A stretch of DNA of 16,755 bases, from NCBI GenBank assembly GCA_016215705.1, contig JACRIR010000005.1, forward strand, positions 1 through 16,755, written 5' to 3'. Source of the stretch: Candidatus Poribacteria bacterium (GTDB lineage: Bacteria; Abyssobacteria; SURF-5). This document shows, in pieces, positions 8,609 through 16,419 of the stretch. A model generated the notes under the pieces. It was given only the letters and a program-made list of their open reading frames with translations. It did no database searches and was not told the origin of the DNA. The number at the start of each line of letters is the position of its first letter. Position 1 is the first letter of the stretch. The translations under genes and the position numbers were made by a program.

Positions 8609-10426
8609 TCAGGAAGTTTTCGTCAGGAGGGATTCGCGGACAGCCTCGGTCTCGCGGGAAGGCTGAACGTTGAGGCTTGCGGAGAGGATTTTTCTGCAGC
8701 GGTCATAAACTATTAGGGCTTCGGCTCTTAGGCCCAGTTGCAGATAGCAAATCATGATGCCCCGGTAGAACTCCTCGGTGAGGTCATCCACTTCCAGGCC
8801 TCGTTGATAGCAAGCCGCAGCTTTTTTCCACTGTTTGGCGCCTTCCCAATAATGCGCCAGTTTGTTGATGGACCGCAGGAATTTACTCTGCAATCTTTCC
8901 CGGGGGGAAAGTATCCACGGTTCGTCGTTTTCTCCCGCAAGAAACGGTCCACGGTAGATATCGATTGCAGTTTGAGTCATTTGAATAGCCTGCCTCACGT
9001 TGCGCTCATCTGAATCCTTCCGCCACATCGTCTCTGCTTGTGAGAGGAGGTTCTCGAAGGTCCATGCGTCCACCCAACAGCATCGTGGGTCCATTGTCAA
9101 GCGGCATTCACGAAGCTGAATAGCATCGTGGCGGCCGATAAGTTTTCGGAGGCGGTGCAATGTGGTCGCAAGAGATCGATGCGCCACGTCTCCGTCGGCC
9201 TCGGGCCAAAGGGTATCAGCCAGTTGCGCATCGCCTGTTCCTTTGTCAAACGCCCCAAAAGCAATCAACGCCATGAGCAAGGACAGCGGTCTTTGCTGGG
9301 CCTTTCTGGGGAATTTGACGGGAGTGTCATCCTTTGTCAGCATGAAGCGGCCGAGGGTGTAGATTTTGAGCGTCCATGGCCAGTTCTCCAGATGGATGGG
9401 GGGAGTTTCAGGAACAAGGCTGCGTTTCCTGATAATGTCTTTGACATATTCGATCTCGATTCCTGCTTCGAGCGCATGAACGCACAGTTCTGCCGCAATG
9501 GCGGGTCTGTCAACAAAAGCGCTCAGATATCCTCGTTCTCTCCCGATCTTTAGGGCTTTTTGCAGGGAGTCCAGGCCGGATATCTCGTCGCACTGCTCGA
9601 AGGCGAATTGCGCCTTGGTCCACAATGCGTTGAACTGCGCCTCCGGACTGGCGCTGCGGCGCGCATCCTTGAGAGCGCGAGCAAGATGTTCAGAGGCTTG
9701 CTGATGCTTTCCCTGCTCATGCGTGATGCAGGTCTTCACCAGATGAGACATTGCACTGAGGAAAGGAGACCCTGTCTCGACACCTGTCTTCAGGGCGAGG
9801 TCGGCTTGAAGCGAGGCTTCTTCTATATCGCCACGAAGCAGGGCTTCGCGAATGCCGACAAGGTGATGGTCGGACATGGCTTCGACGGACCAGATCACTT
9901 CACAGGCCGGGAACGGCTCGGCCACACCTCTCAGGGTGAGTGGTCCGATGTCACGGAGGGTATATCCGGTGCGCTGTCCGGCGAGCTTGTGCACCAGGCC
10001 GGCGGCAAGTATTTGGCCTCCATGAGCGCACTCGCACAACCTTTTTGCGATAAGCAATGATTTCCCGAAATAGCCGTCCTTTTCGGGCCATGGCTCACCC
10101 GCGTGCAGGCCGATGCGCACCGGCAGGTGATTTTCGCCGCTTGCCCGTTCATTTCGGAGGGAGGCTTCCTGCTGGATTCTTACCGAGCAGGCCAGGGCAT
10201 CCAGGACATTCGGAAAGACGAGCATGAAACCATCGCCGAGATTCCTTAATTCCACGGGCTGACCGGCCGGTCGGGTCTGTCCCTGATACTCCTCGCGGAC
10301 AATTTCGGAGTGCTCGCGCCACAATGTCCGGCTTTCGCCTTCGTTCAGCGTTTGGAACGACGGCGCCGGGTAGTCAACGTCCGTGAAGAGGAAGGTTACT
10401 ATTCCGCTTTGAGTCTTTCGTTGCAT
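8609..10426 (-). CDS. Cyclase-homology / winged helix-BTAD (SARP-like) fusion regulator
   Basis: This is a 605-aa cytoplasmic protein. Residues ~8-180 are a class III nucleotide cyclase domain (TFLFTDVDY with D16; LRNLGDGFMLVF with D65; YFGKSLLIAKRLCECAHGGQI). Residues ~190-345 are a helical repeat region of the MalT/AfsR kind (GIEIEYVKDIIRKRSLVPE). Residues ~350-460 are an OmpR-type winged helix (WTLKIYTLGRFML, LADTLWPEADGDVAHRSLAT, LHRLRKLIG, CWVDAWTFENLL). Residues ~470-605 are a bacterial transcriptional activator domain with TPR-like helices (YRGPFLAGENDEPW, AAACYQRGLEVDDLTEEFYRGIM). Canonical cyclase Lys is R61 and the catalytic Asn is L125, while Arg (R129) is kept, so cyclase activity is doubtful. 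The usual position of this output module is behind a STAND ATPase; here a cyclase domain replaces it. The gene starts 14 bp after the STAND gene's stop and is probably translated from the same mRNA. Confidence 0.9.
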   Translation of the reverse strand: MQRKTQSGIVTFLFTDVDYPAPSFQTLNEGESRTLWREHSEIVREEYQGQTRPAGQPVELRNLGDGFMLVFPNVLDALACSVRIQQEASLRNERASGENHLPVRIGLHAGEPWPEKDGYFGKSLLIAKRLCECAHGGQILAAGLVHKLAGQRTGYTLRDIGPLTLRGVAEPFPACEVIWSVEAMSDHHLVGIREALLRGDIEEASLQADLALKTGVETGSPFLSAMSHLVKTCITHEQGKHQQASEHLARALKDARRSASPEAQFNALWTKAQFAFEQCDEISGLDSLQKALKIGRERGYLSAFVDRPAIAAELCVHALEAGIEIEYVKDIIRKRSLVPETPPIHLENWPWTLKIYTLGRFMLTKDDTPVKFPRKAQQRPLSLLMALIAFGAFDKGTGDAQLADTLWPEADGDVAHRSLATTLHRLRKLIGRHDAIQLRECRLTMDPRCCWVDAWTFENLLSQAETMWRKDSDERNVRQAIQMTQTAIDIYRGPFLAGENDEPWILSPRERLQSKFLRSINKLAHYWEGAKQWKKAAACYQRGLEVDDLTEEFYRGIMICYLQLGLRAEALIVYDRCRKILSASLNVQPSRETEAVRESLLTKTS

Positions 10427-10440
10427 AGACTTATGGCATC

Positions 10441-13400
10441 CTATCGGCGGCGGGCGCGAAGCGATTCAACCATTTCCAAGTGCTTGGGCATGCCGAGTTG
10501 ACGGTACATAGCCACGGCCTCAGCCAAGAGAGAGCGCGCCTTCCCACGATCAGCCTTGCCGTTGCGCTCAATCAGCATGCGCGCGTACCATCGCCGAACT
10601 TCCGGTTGCTCGGTTCTAAAGGGAAGCTCGTGCGCCTGGCGAAGAGCGGTCTCGAAATGCTCTTCAGCTTTTTCCCACTGCCGCGCGGTCATCGCGGCTA
10701 TGCCGGCAGTGGTCTGAACGAGCCCGGCGTAACATGGCCGCAACACGTTGCCGGTAGCGATTGCCTCCAATGCAAGGGGATAGAAATCCGAAGCCGCATC
10801 CCACTCGCCAAGCACGGCCAGTCCTTCGATTGCCGCATCGAGCAGCGACCATGAGTCGAGTGTATTCGGTTGCCCGGAGACGGGGAGAATATCCCTTCTT
10901 TCATTGAAGAGAGCCAATGCGGCGGCCTTGTCTCCGGAGTATGCCGTAAAAACAAAAAGAGAGCCGACACAGTGGCCGATCGTCATTCCCGGAATCTCGG
11001 ATTCCACTCCCTTCTGAAAATTCCTTCGTGCGTCTTCCCATCGCCCGCGCCAGAATTGGGCAAGACCAAGGACCGTATAGTTGAATGCGATCCATCCTAT
11101 GCCGATATTGAGGGATGACTCGAGATCGCTCTTGACGTGATTCTCAAACTGCTCCAAATCCCCGGTCACTGCCGCCTCCCGCCGGCATTCGATGCGGGCG
11201 CCGAACCAACGAGCGTCTTCATTGCCGGAGCGATTGGCAAGCGACTCCATTTCCGTCCAGACCCTTGCGGCATCAGCAATGAGCCCCGCCCGAAACAGAC
11301 CTACCTGCGCATACGAGAGAGCGAGGGCGGCTCCGTAGAGATCACCGGCTGCCTGCATCAAGTCTGCTCCCTGCAAACCCGCCTCCGCTTCTTCCGGCCC
11401 TTGCCAATACATGTGGTGGAGCGCGCCTTTGCGGACAATAACGGGACCCAGGAGTTTCTTGTCGCCGGATTTTTCGGCGATCTCAAGCGCTCGCGCAAAC
11501 GCGTCGTGCGCGGCGGCGTACCCCGCATTGGGCAGATAGCTGAGGACAAAACCCGTTGCGGCCAGTAAGAGACAGCGAGCCGGAATCTCCCGGTCACCGA
11601 GCGTTTCCAACCCGCGCTGAGCGATCTGGTAGGCTTCCGCCCATCTTTGCGCGCCCAACAATTGACTTGACATTTCTGCGCAGACCCCGCCCATTGCGTC
11701 AGAATCTCCGAGTTTTTCGTAAAGTGACAGAGCCTGGTTCCAATCGTCCAGGGCCTCCGGCAGCCTGCGCAGACTCCGAAGCGCAAACCCGCGTTTGTAC
11801 AGGAGTTCGGCCCGGATTCGTGCCTGGTCTGCCGGCTGCAAAGAAAGGGCGGTTTCATAGAGCTCCAGGGCATTCTCAAAAGCCGTGGTTTCGAGCGCGC
11901 GGTCCCCGGCAAGCGAGAGATAGTAGACCGTCACCAAGGAGTTCGCCGCGGCGCCTGCCTGACAGAGATGGTGCGCCAAATCAGCCGCATGCTCCTTCAA
12001 AGCATGAGAGTGTACACGCTCGATTGCCTCAGCGACACGCAGGTGCATCCTTTGCCGCCGGGGGAAAGAAAGGCTTCCGAGAAGGGTTTGCCGAATCAGT
12101 TCATGCGAAAACGTGAACTGGGCATGAGAGGCCACCGGAGTCGAAGATATGAACTGAGCGCGTTCGGCGGACTCAACGGCGCCGAGCAGCGCCTCTTCAT
12201 CAAGGTCCACCAATTCTCTGAGCAAGTCGAATCTGAAACTGCGGCCCACTACAGCGGCGACACCCAGCGCTTGCTGACATTCGTTGCTGACCCGTTTCAG
12301 ACGTCGGCCTATGAGCCAGCGTATGCTGCGTGGCACTTCGAGTTCTTTGGGACCGAGGCCGGCGCGCCAATTACCCCTGCTGTCGAACAACTTCCCCTCT
12401 TCGCACAGGTCCCTGAACATTTCCTCCACAAAGTACGGGTTCCCCTCGGTCAGGTGGTATATGTGTCTCACGAAACCGGACGGCGGTTCGCTGGCGGTTC
12501 GAGCCCGAAGCATCGCGGACACTCCGGCTTCAGGAAGTCTTTTTAAAGTCGTCAGGTATGCGAGGCGCCGGCGGCGAAGGTCTTCCAGAACGTCGGCCAG
12601 CGAGTGGGCCACATCGAGGTCGACATCGCGATAGGTGCACACGATGAGGACGGACATCTCATGAAGCCTGGGCGCCAGATGGTGAAGCAGTTGCAGCCCT
12701 GCGCTCATGGCCCACTGGAGGTCTTCACTGATGAGAAGAAGCGGCTGGGTGCGCCCTCCGCGTTCCAAGAAGTCACATACGGCGTTGAACAGACATCTTT
12801 GCGCGTGCTCTGGCGGCAAATCCGCCGCCGGCGGAATCTCCGGAAAACGCTGGCGCAGTTCCGGCAACAGCCTCGAGATTTCCGGGGCGGCCTCTCCCAA
12901 AGCCTCAAGCAACACTTGTGGCTCCACATCTCTCGCGGCCGACTCAAGAATCTCGACGATCGCCGAATAAGGGGGCGCCCCCTCCTCTTCGTAGCAATGG
13001 CCGGTGAGAACGAGGAAACCGCGCCTGCGGGCCTCGCTTTCGAGTTCTTCCGCCAGCCGCGTCTTGCCGATTCCGGGTTCGCCGCCGATCATTACCAGGG
13101 CGCCGTGGCCACGGGCAGCCTCCTCGAGCAGACGCCGGAGATCGTCAAATTCGCTTTCACGGCCAATGAAAGGCGTGCGTTCCGCGAGAGTCGCCAAAGC
13201 AAAGGCGGCGGGAGTCTCCTCCCGCCGCCACTCGACTTCGTAGACTTTTCCTTCGTCGCGGAAACCTCTGAACTTGAAAAGACCTCGGTCAACAAGCCGG
13301 ACTTGTTGCGCCCCGCTTACGAGGTCGCGGACGGTCTCGGAAACCATTATTTGCCCGCCCTGCGCGTATTCGCACAACTGTTTGGCGAGCACGATCGGCA

Positions 13401-13746
13401 TCCCGAAGTAGTCTTCTCCTTCGTGGATCGGCTGGCCGGCGTGCAGGCTGATTCGAACGTTAAGCCTGCGCTTCTCCCCGTGTCGCCGATTGTGCCGATG
13501 CACGGCTTCCTGCATCGCAACGGAGGAGGCGACGGCGTTCCTGACACCATCGAACACCACCATCAGACCGTCGCCGAGGTTTCTTGGCTCGTGGCCGCCG
13601 CGCGCTTCGACGGCTTTGCGAAGAAGCTCAAAATGCGTCCGCCACAGGGCATTGGCTTCGTCGTCGCCCAGTCTCTCAATCTCGTCGGTTGAGCCCTCGA
13701 TGTCCGTAAAGAGAACTGTGACTGTTCCGGCGCGCGAGTCGTCCAT
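10441..13746 (-). CDS. Cyclase-homology / STAND ATPase / TPR signalling protein
   Basis: The 1101-aa product is a large cytoplasmic signal integrator. Residues ~7-175 are a class III cyclase domain (TVLFTDIEGST with D15; RNLGDGLMVVF with D59; YFGMPIVLAKQLCEYAQGGQI). Residues ~190-500 are an AAA_16/STAND NTPase starting PFIGRESEF. Its Walker A is GGEPGIGKT (221-229), its Walker B is LLLISEDLQWA (E341, D342), and a winged-helix-like segment follows. From ~600 to the C-terminus there are many TPR-like helical pairs (LYETALSLQPADQARIRAEL, WEKAEEHFETALRQA). In the cyclase domain the Lys, Asn and Arg positions are R55, V119 and Q123, so it is probably a nucleotide-binding or dimerisation module rather than an enzyme. 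There is no DNA-binding domain; that output lies in the next gene. ATG 13746 has GAGG 7 nt upstream. Proteins of this architecture are common but poorly characterised. Confidence 0.92.
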   Translation of the reverse strand: MDDSRAGTVTVLFTDIEGSTDEIERLGDDEANALWRTHFELLRKAVEARGGHEPRNLGDGLMVVFDGVRNAVASSVAMQEAVHRHNRRHGEKRRLNVRISLHAGQPIHEGEDYFGMPIVLAKQLCEYAQGGQIMVSETVRDLVSGAQQVRLVDRGLFKFRGFRDEGKVYEVEWRREETPAAFALATLAERTPFIGRESEFDDLRRLLEEAARGHGALVMIGGEPGIGKTRLAEELESEARRRGFLVLTGHCYEEEGAPPYSAIVEILESAARDVEPQVLLEALGEAAPEISRLLPELRQRFPEIPPAADLPPEHAQRCLFNAVCDFLERGGRTQPLLLISEDLQWAMSAGLQLLHHLAPRLHEMSVLIVCTYRDVDLDVAHSLADVLEDLRRRRLAYLTTLKRLPEAGVSAMLRARTASEPPSGFVRHIYHLTEGNPYFVEEMFRDLCEEGKLFDSRGNWRAGLGPKELEVPRSIRWLIGRRLKRVSNECQQALGVAAVVGRSFRFDLLRELVDLDEEALLGAVESAERAQFISSTPVASHAQFTFSHELIRQTLLGSLSFPRRQRMHLRVAEAIERVHSHALKEHAADLAHHLCQAGAAANSLVTVYYLSLAGDRALETTAFENALELYETALSLQPADQARIRAELLYKRGFALRSLRRLPEALDDWNQALSLYEKLGDSDAMGGVCAEMSSQLLGAQRWAEAYQIAQRGLETLGDREIPARCLLLAATGFVLSYLPNAGYAAAHDAFARALEIAEKSGDKKLLGPVIVRKGALHHMYWQGPEEAEAGLQGADLMQAAGDLYGAALALSYAQVGLFRAGLIADAARVWTEMESLANRSGNEDARWFGARIECRREAAVTGDLEQFENHVKSDLESSLNIGIGWIAFNYTVLGLAQFWRGRWEDARRNFQKGVESEIPGMTIGHCVGSLFVFTAYSGDKAAALALFNERRDILPVSGQPNTLDSWSLLDAAIEGLAVLGEWDAASDFYPLALEAIATGNVLRPCYAGLVQTTAGIAAMTARQWEKAEEHFETALRQAHELPFRTEQPEVRRWYARMLIERNGKADRGKARSLLAEAVAMYRQLGMPKHLEMVESLRARRR

Positions 13747-13875
13747 CCATTATCCTCAGTGAGAAATCCCGCATCGCGAATGGCACAAATGGGAGCAAAT
13801 CACACGAACGGCTCCTTTTTCCCCGAACAACCTGTCACGACGAACCGCAGGGGCGAATTCATAGACGCAACAGAC

Positions 13876-14292
13876 TCAAGACCCCACCATGACTGAAACA
13901 CGAACCCTGCCTGCCGGAGAAAGAAAAGTAATAGTTATCTCTCCCTTTCCGTCGGGGTCCAGGATATCCAACTCCTCACTGGCGCCATAATACAATCTCG
14001 AGAAGAAGTGCACCGGGCGATTCTCTTGAATTGACTGGACAAGTTTCTGCCGCATTCTTTCCATCTGCGCGTCCGGCCACTGCTCCATATGATCAGCCTC
14101 GTCACCGAGCATCGCTCTTATGCCGGGAGAAAGGGTGTTGAGTCCTCCCGGCGTGATGAGAGTGTTGTATTCAGGATGCGATGCGACCGCGGCCGGTTGA
14201 GCGAAGAGTAAGTCCATCGCCTTAGTGGCATCGGTCTGCATTGTTACGCGATAATCCTCAAACTGTTCCAACGTCATGTTTACGCTTGGCAT
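13876..14292 (-). CDS. Unrecognised 138-aa protein
   Basis: I do not recognise the family. The protein starts MPSVNMTLEQFEDYRVTMQ, is helical in its first ~100 residues (ALASHP-like and DEADHMEQWPDAQMERMRQKL segments), and ends with predicted strands (ITITFLSPAGRVRVSVMVGS) after an acidic turn ILDPDGKGE. It has no signal peptide, transmembrane helix, cysteine or zinc motif, so it is probably soluble and cytoplasmic. ATG 14292 is preferred because GGAGG lies 7 nt upstream. The frame stays open to GTG 14532, which would give 218 aa with a Cys-rich extension (CEKAG...CSRTSS...CQQCGG), but that start has only a weak ribosome site. The gene is 129 bp upstream of the STAND gene on the same strand and may be cotranscribed with it, from the promoter at 14563-14590. 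Confidence 0.75.
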   Translation of the reverse strand: MPSVNMTLEQFEDYRVTMQTDATKAMDLLFAQPAAVASHPEYNTLITPGGLNTLSPGIRAMLGDEADHMEQWPDAQMERMRQKLVQSIQENRPVHFFSRLYYGASEELDILDPDGKGEITITFLSPAGRVRVSVMVGS

Positions 14293-14556
14293 GGTATTCC
14301 TCCCTTGTGTGTTGGTTAAACCCACTGTGAATTGTGTGAGCTGCTTCCCTCCGCACTGTTGACAAGTGGAAGTGTTGTCAAGGCTGCTTGTGCGCGAGCA
14401 GGCGCTCACCCGACGCAGTCCCGCTTTCTCGCAGTCGTACAACCCGGCAACTTTGTCTCTGCGTGTCAGGAGGATGACGTGTTCCACCCGATTCCACTGC
14501 CTCTGCAAAGACACTTGCAGAGACACCGCCACCCTGGGTTTAGTGGATATCGGGAT
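14293..14556 (-). other. Long, potentially structured 5' leader of the 138-aa gene
   Basis: The strong promoter at 14563-14590 places the transcript start near 14556, about 264 nt before the preferred ATG. The leader contains two perfect inverted repeats. One is CTCTGCAA with a 6-nt loop (14501-14522), overlapping a near tandem repeat GTGTCTCTGCAA/GTGTCTTTGCAG on the minus strand. The other is TTGACAA/TTGTCAA with a 9-nt loop (14359-14381). It is also free of stop codons in the gene's frame, so an alternative reading is N-terminal coding sequence. I did not recognise a known riboswitch class. Confidence 0.4.
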
Positions 14557-14562
14557 AGCAGA

Positions 14563-14590
14563 ATTATATCATTCCTAAAATCGGTGTCAA
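14563..14590 (-). promoter_or_regulatory. Consensus sigma-70 promoter for the 138-aa gene
   Basis: The minus strand reads TTGACA (14590-14585), a 16-bp spacer and TATAAT (14568-14563). Both hexamers match the vegetative sigma-factor consensus exactly, in an AT-rich stretch unlike the surroundings. It points toward the 138-aa, STAND and BTAD genes and could be the main promoter of that block. Confidence 0.75.
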
Positions 14591-14633
14591 GCTAAAAATT
14601 AAAGTGAGACAAGAACCCGAGACAACGGACTGT

Positions 14634-14662
14634 TTCGGATTGGACATAGGGCCGAATCCGAA
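14634..14662. promoter_or_regulatory. Inverted repeat in the divergent control region
   Basis: TTCGGATT (14634-14641) and AATCCGAA (14655-14662) are perfect 8-bp arms separated by 13 bp. The element lies between the minus-strand promoter (14563-14590) and the plus-strand promoter candidate (14745-14774), a position typical of a shared operator. No regulator is identified. The rest of 14591-14744 has no gene; it holds C-runs of 8 (14720-14727) and 6 (14733-14738). Confidence 0.4.
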
Positions 14663-14744
14663 GATTTCACAGCGTGGCATAGCCGCAGCTAAACCGCGTA
14701 TATCGGGTGCGATTCATCGCCCCCCCCGTAAGCCCCCCAAGGAC

Positions 14745-14774
14745 TTGACATGTATTGCCGTCGTAAAATACTAT
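14745..14774 (+). promoter_or_regulatory. Promoter candidate for the outer-membrane barrel gene
   Basis: A perfect TTGACA (14745-14750) is followed after 18 bp by TACTAT (14769-14774), which matches TATAAT at four of six positions. It lies about 165 bp upstream of ATG 14940 and points toward it. An 8-bp-arm stem-loop, TGGATTTC-GCTCG-GAAATCCA (14781-14801), follows near the predicted start of the transcript. Confidence 0.5.
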
Positions 14775-14851
14775 TGAGCGTGGATTTCGCTCGGAAATCC
14801 AAAGCCCCATCGGTCTCTGTGGGCGCAGGGACCGGACAACCAGATTCTGGG

Positions 14852-14920
14852 TTGCGCATTGCGGATTGTGCGGCGAGCATCTCTTGTAGTTTGAAACTGA
14901 AACTTGGAACCTGAAACCCG
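14852..14920. repeat. Low-complexity dispersed repeat segment
   Basis: This stretch combines TTGCGCATTGCGGATTG (14852-14868) with the GAAAC-rich run TTTGAAACTGAAACTTGG and CCTGAAACCC (ending at 14919). Both are simple-sequence repeat families common between genes in environmental bacterial genomes. The first recurs as tandem heptamers at 14984-15016. No coding function is evident. Confidence 0.5.
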
Positions 14921-14939
14921 TCTTCTGAAGAGGCCCGAT

Positions 14940-16409
14940 ATGCGTGAAAGCGGCGGACTGAGCGTCTCAAGGTGGTCGTTGGGATTCCGGATTGCGGATT
15001 GCCGATTGCGGATTGGAAGAAGAAGGCAGTTAACCGGTCTATGCGCAGCCATTTTGGTTGTCATTCTCGCGGTTTGCGTGTCACGGCTCGCTTACTGCCA
15101 GGAAGCGGGCGCTGAGCAAGCAGATCCTGAGCGCGTTTGCCCTCTCGGCCCGCTTGCGGACAAATGGAAGGACTGGCCGCAGTCGCAGAATTTCAAGATT
15201 ACACTCGAGTACCGGAACTATACGTCCTTCGAAGGCGAGTCGCGAGCCGACAGCCGCGATTCGATAAACGAAGGCCGCTTGAGGGTCGAATACGACAACT
15301 GCTTTCGCGACAATATGCGCGTCTATGTCAATGCGCTGCTCCAGGCCGATGACGACAAGTTCACGCACGGGTTCGTTGACGATCTCGAGGACGACGACGT
15401 GAGGCGCAACTACTTGAATTTCACCGAGGCGTTCCTCGATATGTACTTCGAGACCTCCGACCTGCGCCTCGGCAAACAGATAATCAATTGGGGGAAGGCC
15501 GACGCGTTCAATCCGACCGACAACGTTACTCCGACCGACTACTCGAACCTGCTCGATGACGAGGATATCGGAGTGGTCGCAGCCAACTACAGCTTCTATT
15601 GGAAAGATTGGAGCCTTCAACTGATCGGTGTCCCCGGCTTCACGCCGACACGGCTGCCTCCTCGAGGGACCCGCTTCTCGCTGATTCCGCCCGACTCGCC
15701 GCTCCCCGTCGAGGACCCTGATTTGCCCCCGAACACAATCGAGAACTCGCAGGTCGGCGCCCGACTCAAGACGTCGTATCGCGGATGGGATTTCTCCGCG
15801 AGCTACTATGACGGCGTGAAGGATATCCCGTCGCCCGACCTCCGTTTCAGCAAAATGTTCATTCCATTTCCGCCGTTTGCCCTTTCGATTCCTTCGACTA
15901 TCGTACCCGTCTATAACCGGTTCCGCGCCTTCGGGGGCGATTTCGCGACCACCTTTGACAAGTGGGGTCTCCACGGCGAAGCCGCCCAGTTTATTTTCGA
16001 CGGCGATATGCAAGACTCTTACTTTCAATACGTCCTGGGGTTCGACTACTCGAAGAGCGACATCATCCTTGACCACGACCTTTTCATCATTGTAGAATAC
16101 ATTGGCTTGGACGTGACCGACCAGGGCAAAGACATAAGCACGGGAACTCCGCTCGACAAGGTGCTGATGAGCGCATTCGCAACCAACATAAAATACGAGT
16201 TCACGGAATACACGAGGCTCGAGGTGAGGGGAATCGTGGATTTCTTCCAGGGTGACGACTACTATGTCCAGCCGCAGTTGATACACGAGATGACCGACAA
16301 TTTCGAAATAACGCTCGGGCTGGATATCCTCGGGGGACCCGAGAACACCTTCTTCGGACAATTCAAGGACAACGACAGGATGTACGTGAAACTGAAATAC
16401 ACGTTCTAA
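14940..16409 (+). CDS. DUF1302-like outer-membrane beta-barrel protein
   Basis: The 489-aa product carries a long N-terminal leader: about 30 mostly polar/basic residues, then the hydrophobic core LTGLCAAILVVILAVCVS (~31-48), with probable cleavage after the Ala/Cys region near residue 53. The mature part is rich in alternating amphipathic strands and aromatic residues and ends in Phe (KLKYTF), the normal C-terminal signal of outer-membrane barrels. The motif RLGKQIINWGKADAFNPTDN (~176-195) followed by TPTDY is typical of DUF1302/alginate-export-like proteins. ATG 14940 is chosen for GAAGAGG 6 nt upstream; a TTG at 14904 lies in repeat DNA. Within the leader, codons come from ATTGCGG heptamer repeats (14984-15016). 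The following gene is LolA-like. In other genomes such pairs accompany RND/MMPL exporters for lipids or other hydrophobic cargo, so an outer-membrane export role is likely but unproved. Confidence 0.85.
   Translation: MRESGGLSVSRWSLGFRIADCRLRIGRRRQLTGLCAAILVVILAVCVSRLAYCQEAGAEQADPERVCPLGPLADKWKDWPQSQNFKITLEYRNYTSFEGESRADSRDSINEGRLRVEYDNCFRDNMRVYVNALLQADDDKFTHGFVDDLEDDDVRRNYLNFTEAFLDMYFETSDLRLGKQIINWGKADAFNPTDNVTPTDYSNLLDDEDIGVVAANYSFYWKDWSLQLIGVPGFTPTRLPPRGTRFSLIPPDSPLPVEDPDLPPNTIENSQVGARLKTSYRGWDFSASYYDGVKDIPSPDLRFSKMFIPFPPFALSIPSTIVPVYNRFRAFGGDFATTFDKWGLHGEAAQFIFDGDMQDSYFQYVLGFDYSKSDIILDHDLFIIVEYIGLDVTDQGKDISTGTPLDKVLMSAFATNIKYEFTEYTRLEVRGIVDFFQGDDYYVQPQLIHEMTDNFEITLGLDILGGPENTFFGQFKDNDRMYVKLKYTF
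14984..15016. repeat. ATTGCGG tandem heptamer repeat inside a coding region
   Basis: There are four full copies plus a partial one of a 7-bp unit: ATTCCGG, ATTGCGG, ATTGCCG, ATTGCGG, ATTGG. The array lies inside the predicted signal-peptide region of the barrel gene and encodes FRIADCRLRIG. Because 7 is not a multiple of 3, a change in copy number would shift the frame. Confidence 0.8.
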
Positions 16410-16419
16410 GGCAGGTCCA

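Noticed and set aside
12604-13692. Plus-strand open frame of 362 aa opposite the STAND gene
   Set aside because: It covers the cyclase and Walker motifs of the minus-strand gene in antisense and has no recognisable domain.
14904-14939. TTG start for the barrel protein
   Set aside because: It falls in a GAAAC-rich dispersed repeat without a ribosome site; ATG 14940 has one.
14984-15016. Heptamer array as a replication-origin iteron set
   Set aside because: It lies within a coding region, has no adjacent rep or dnaA gene, and the unit belongs to a common dispersed repeat family.
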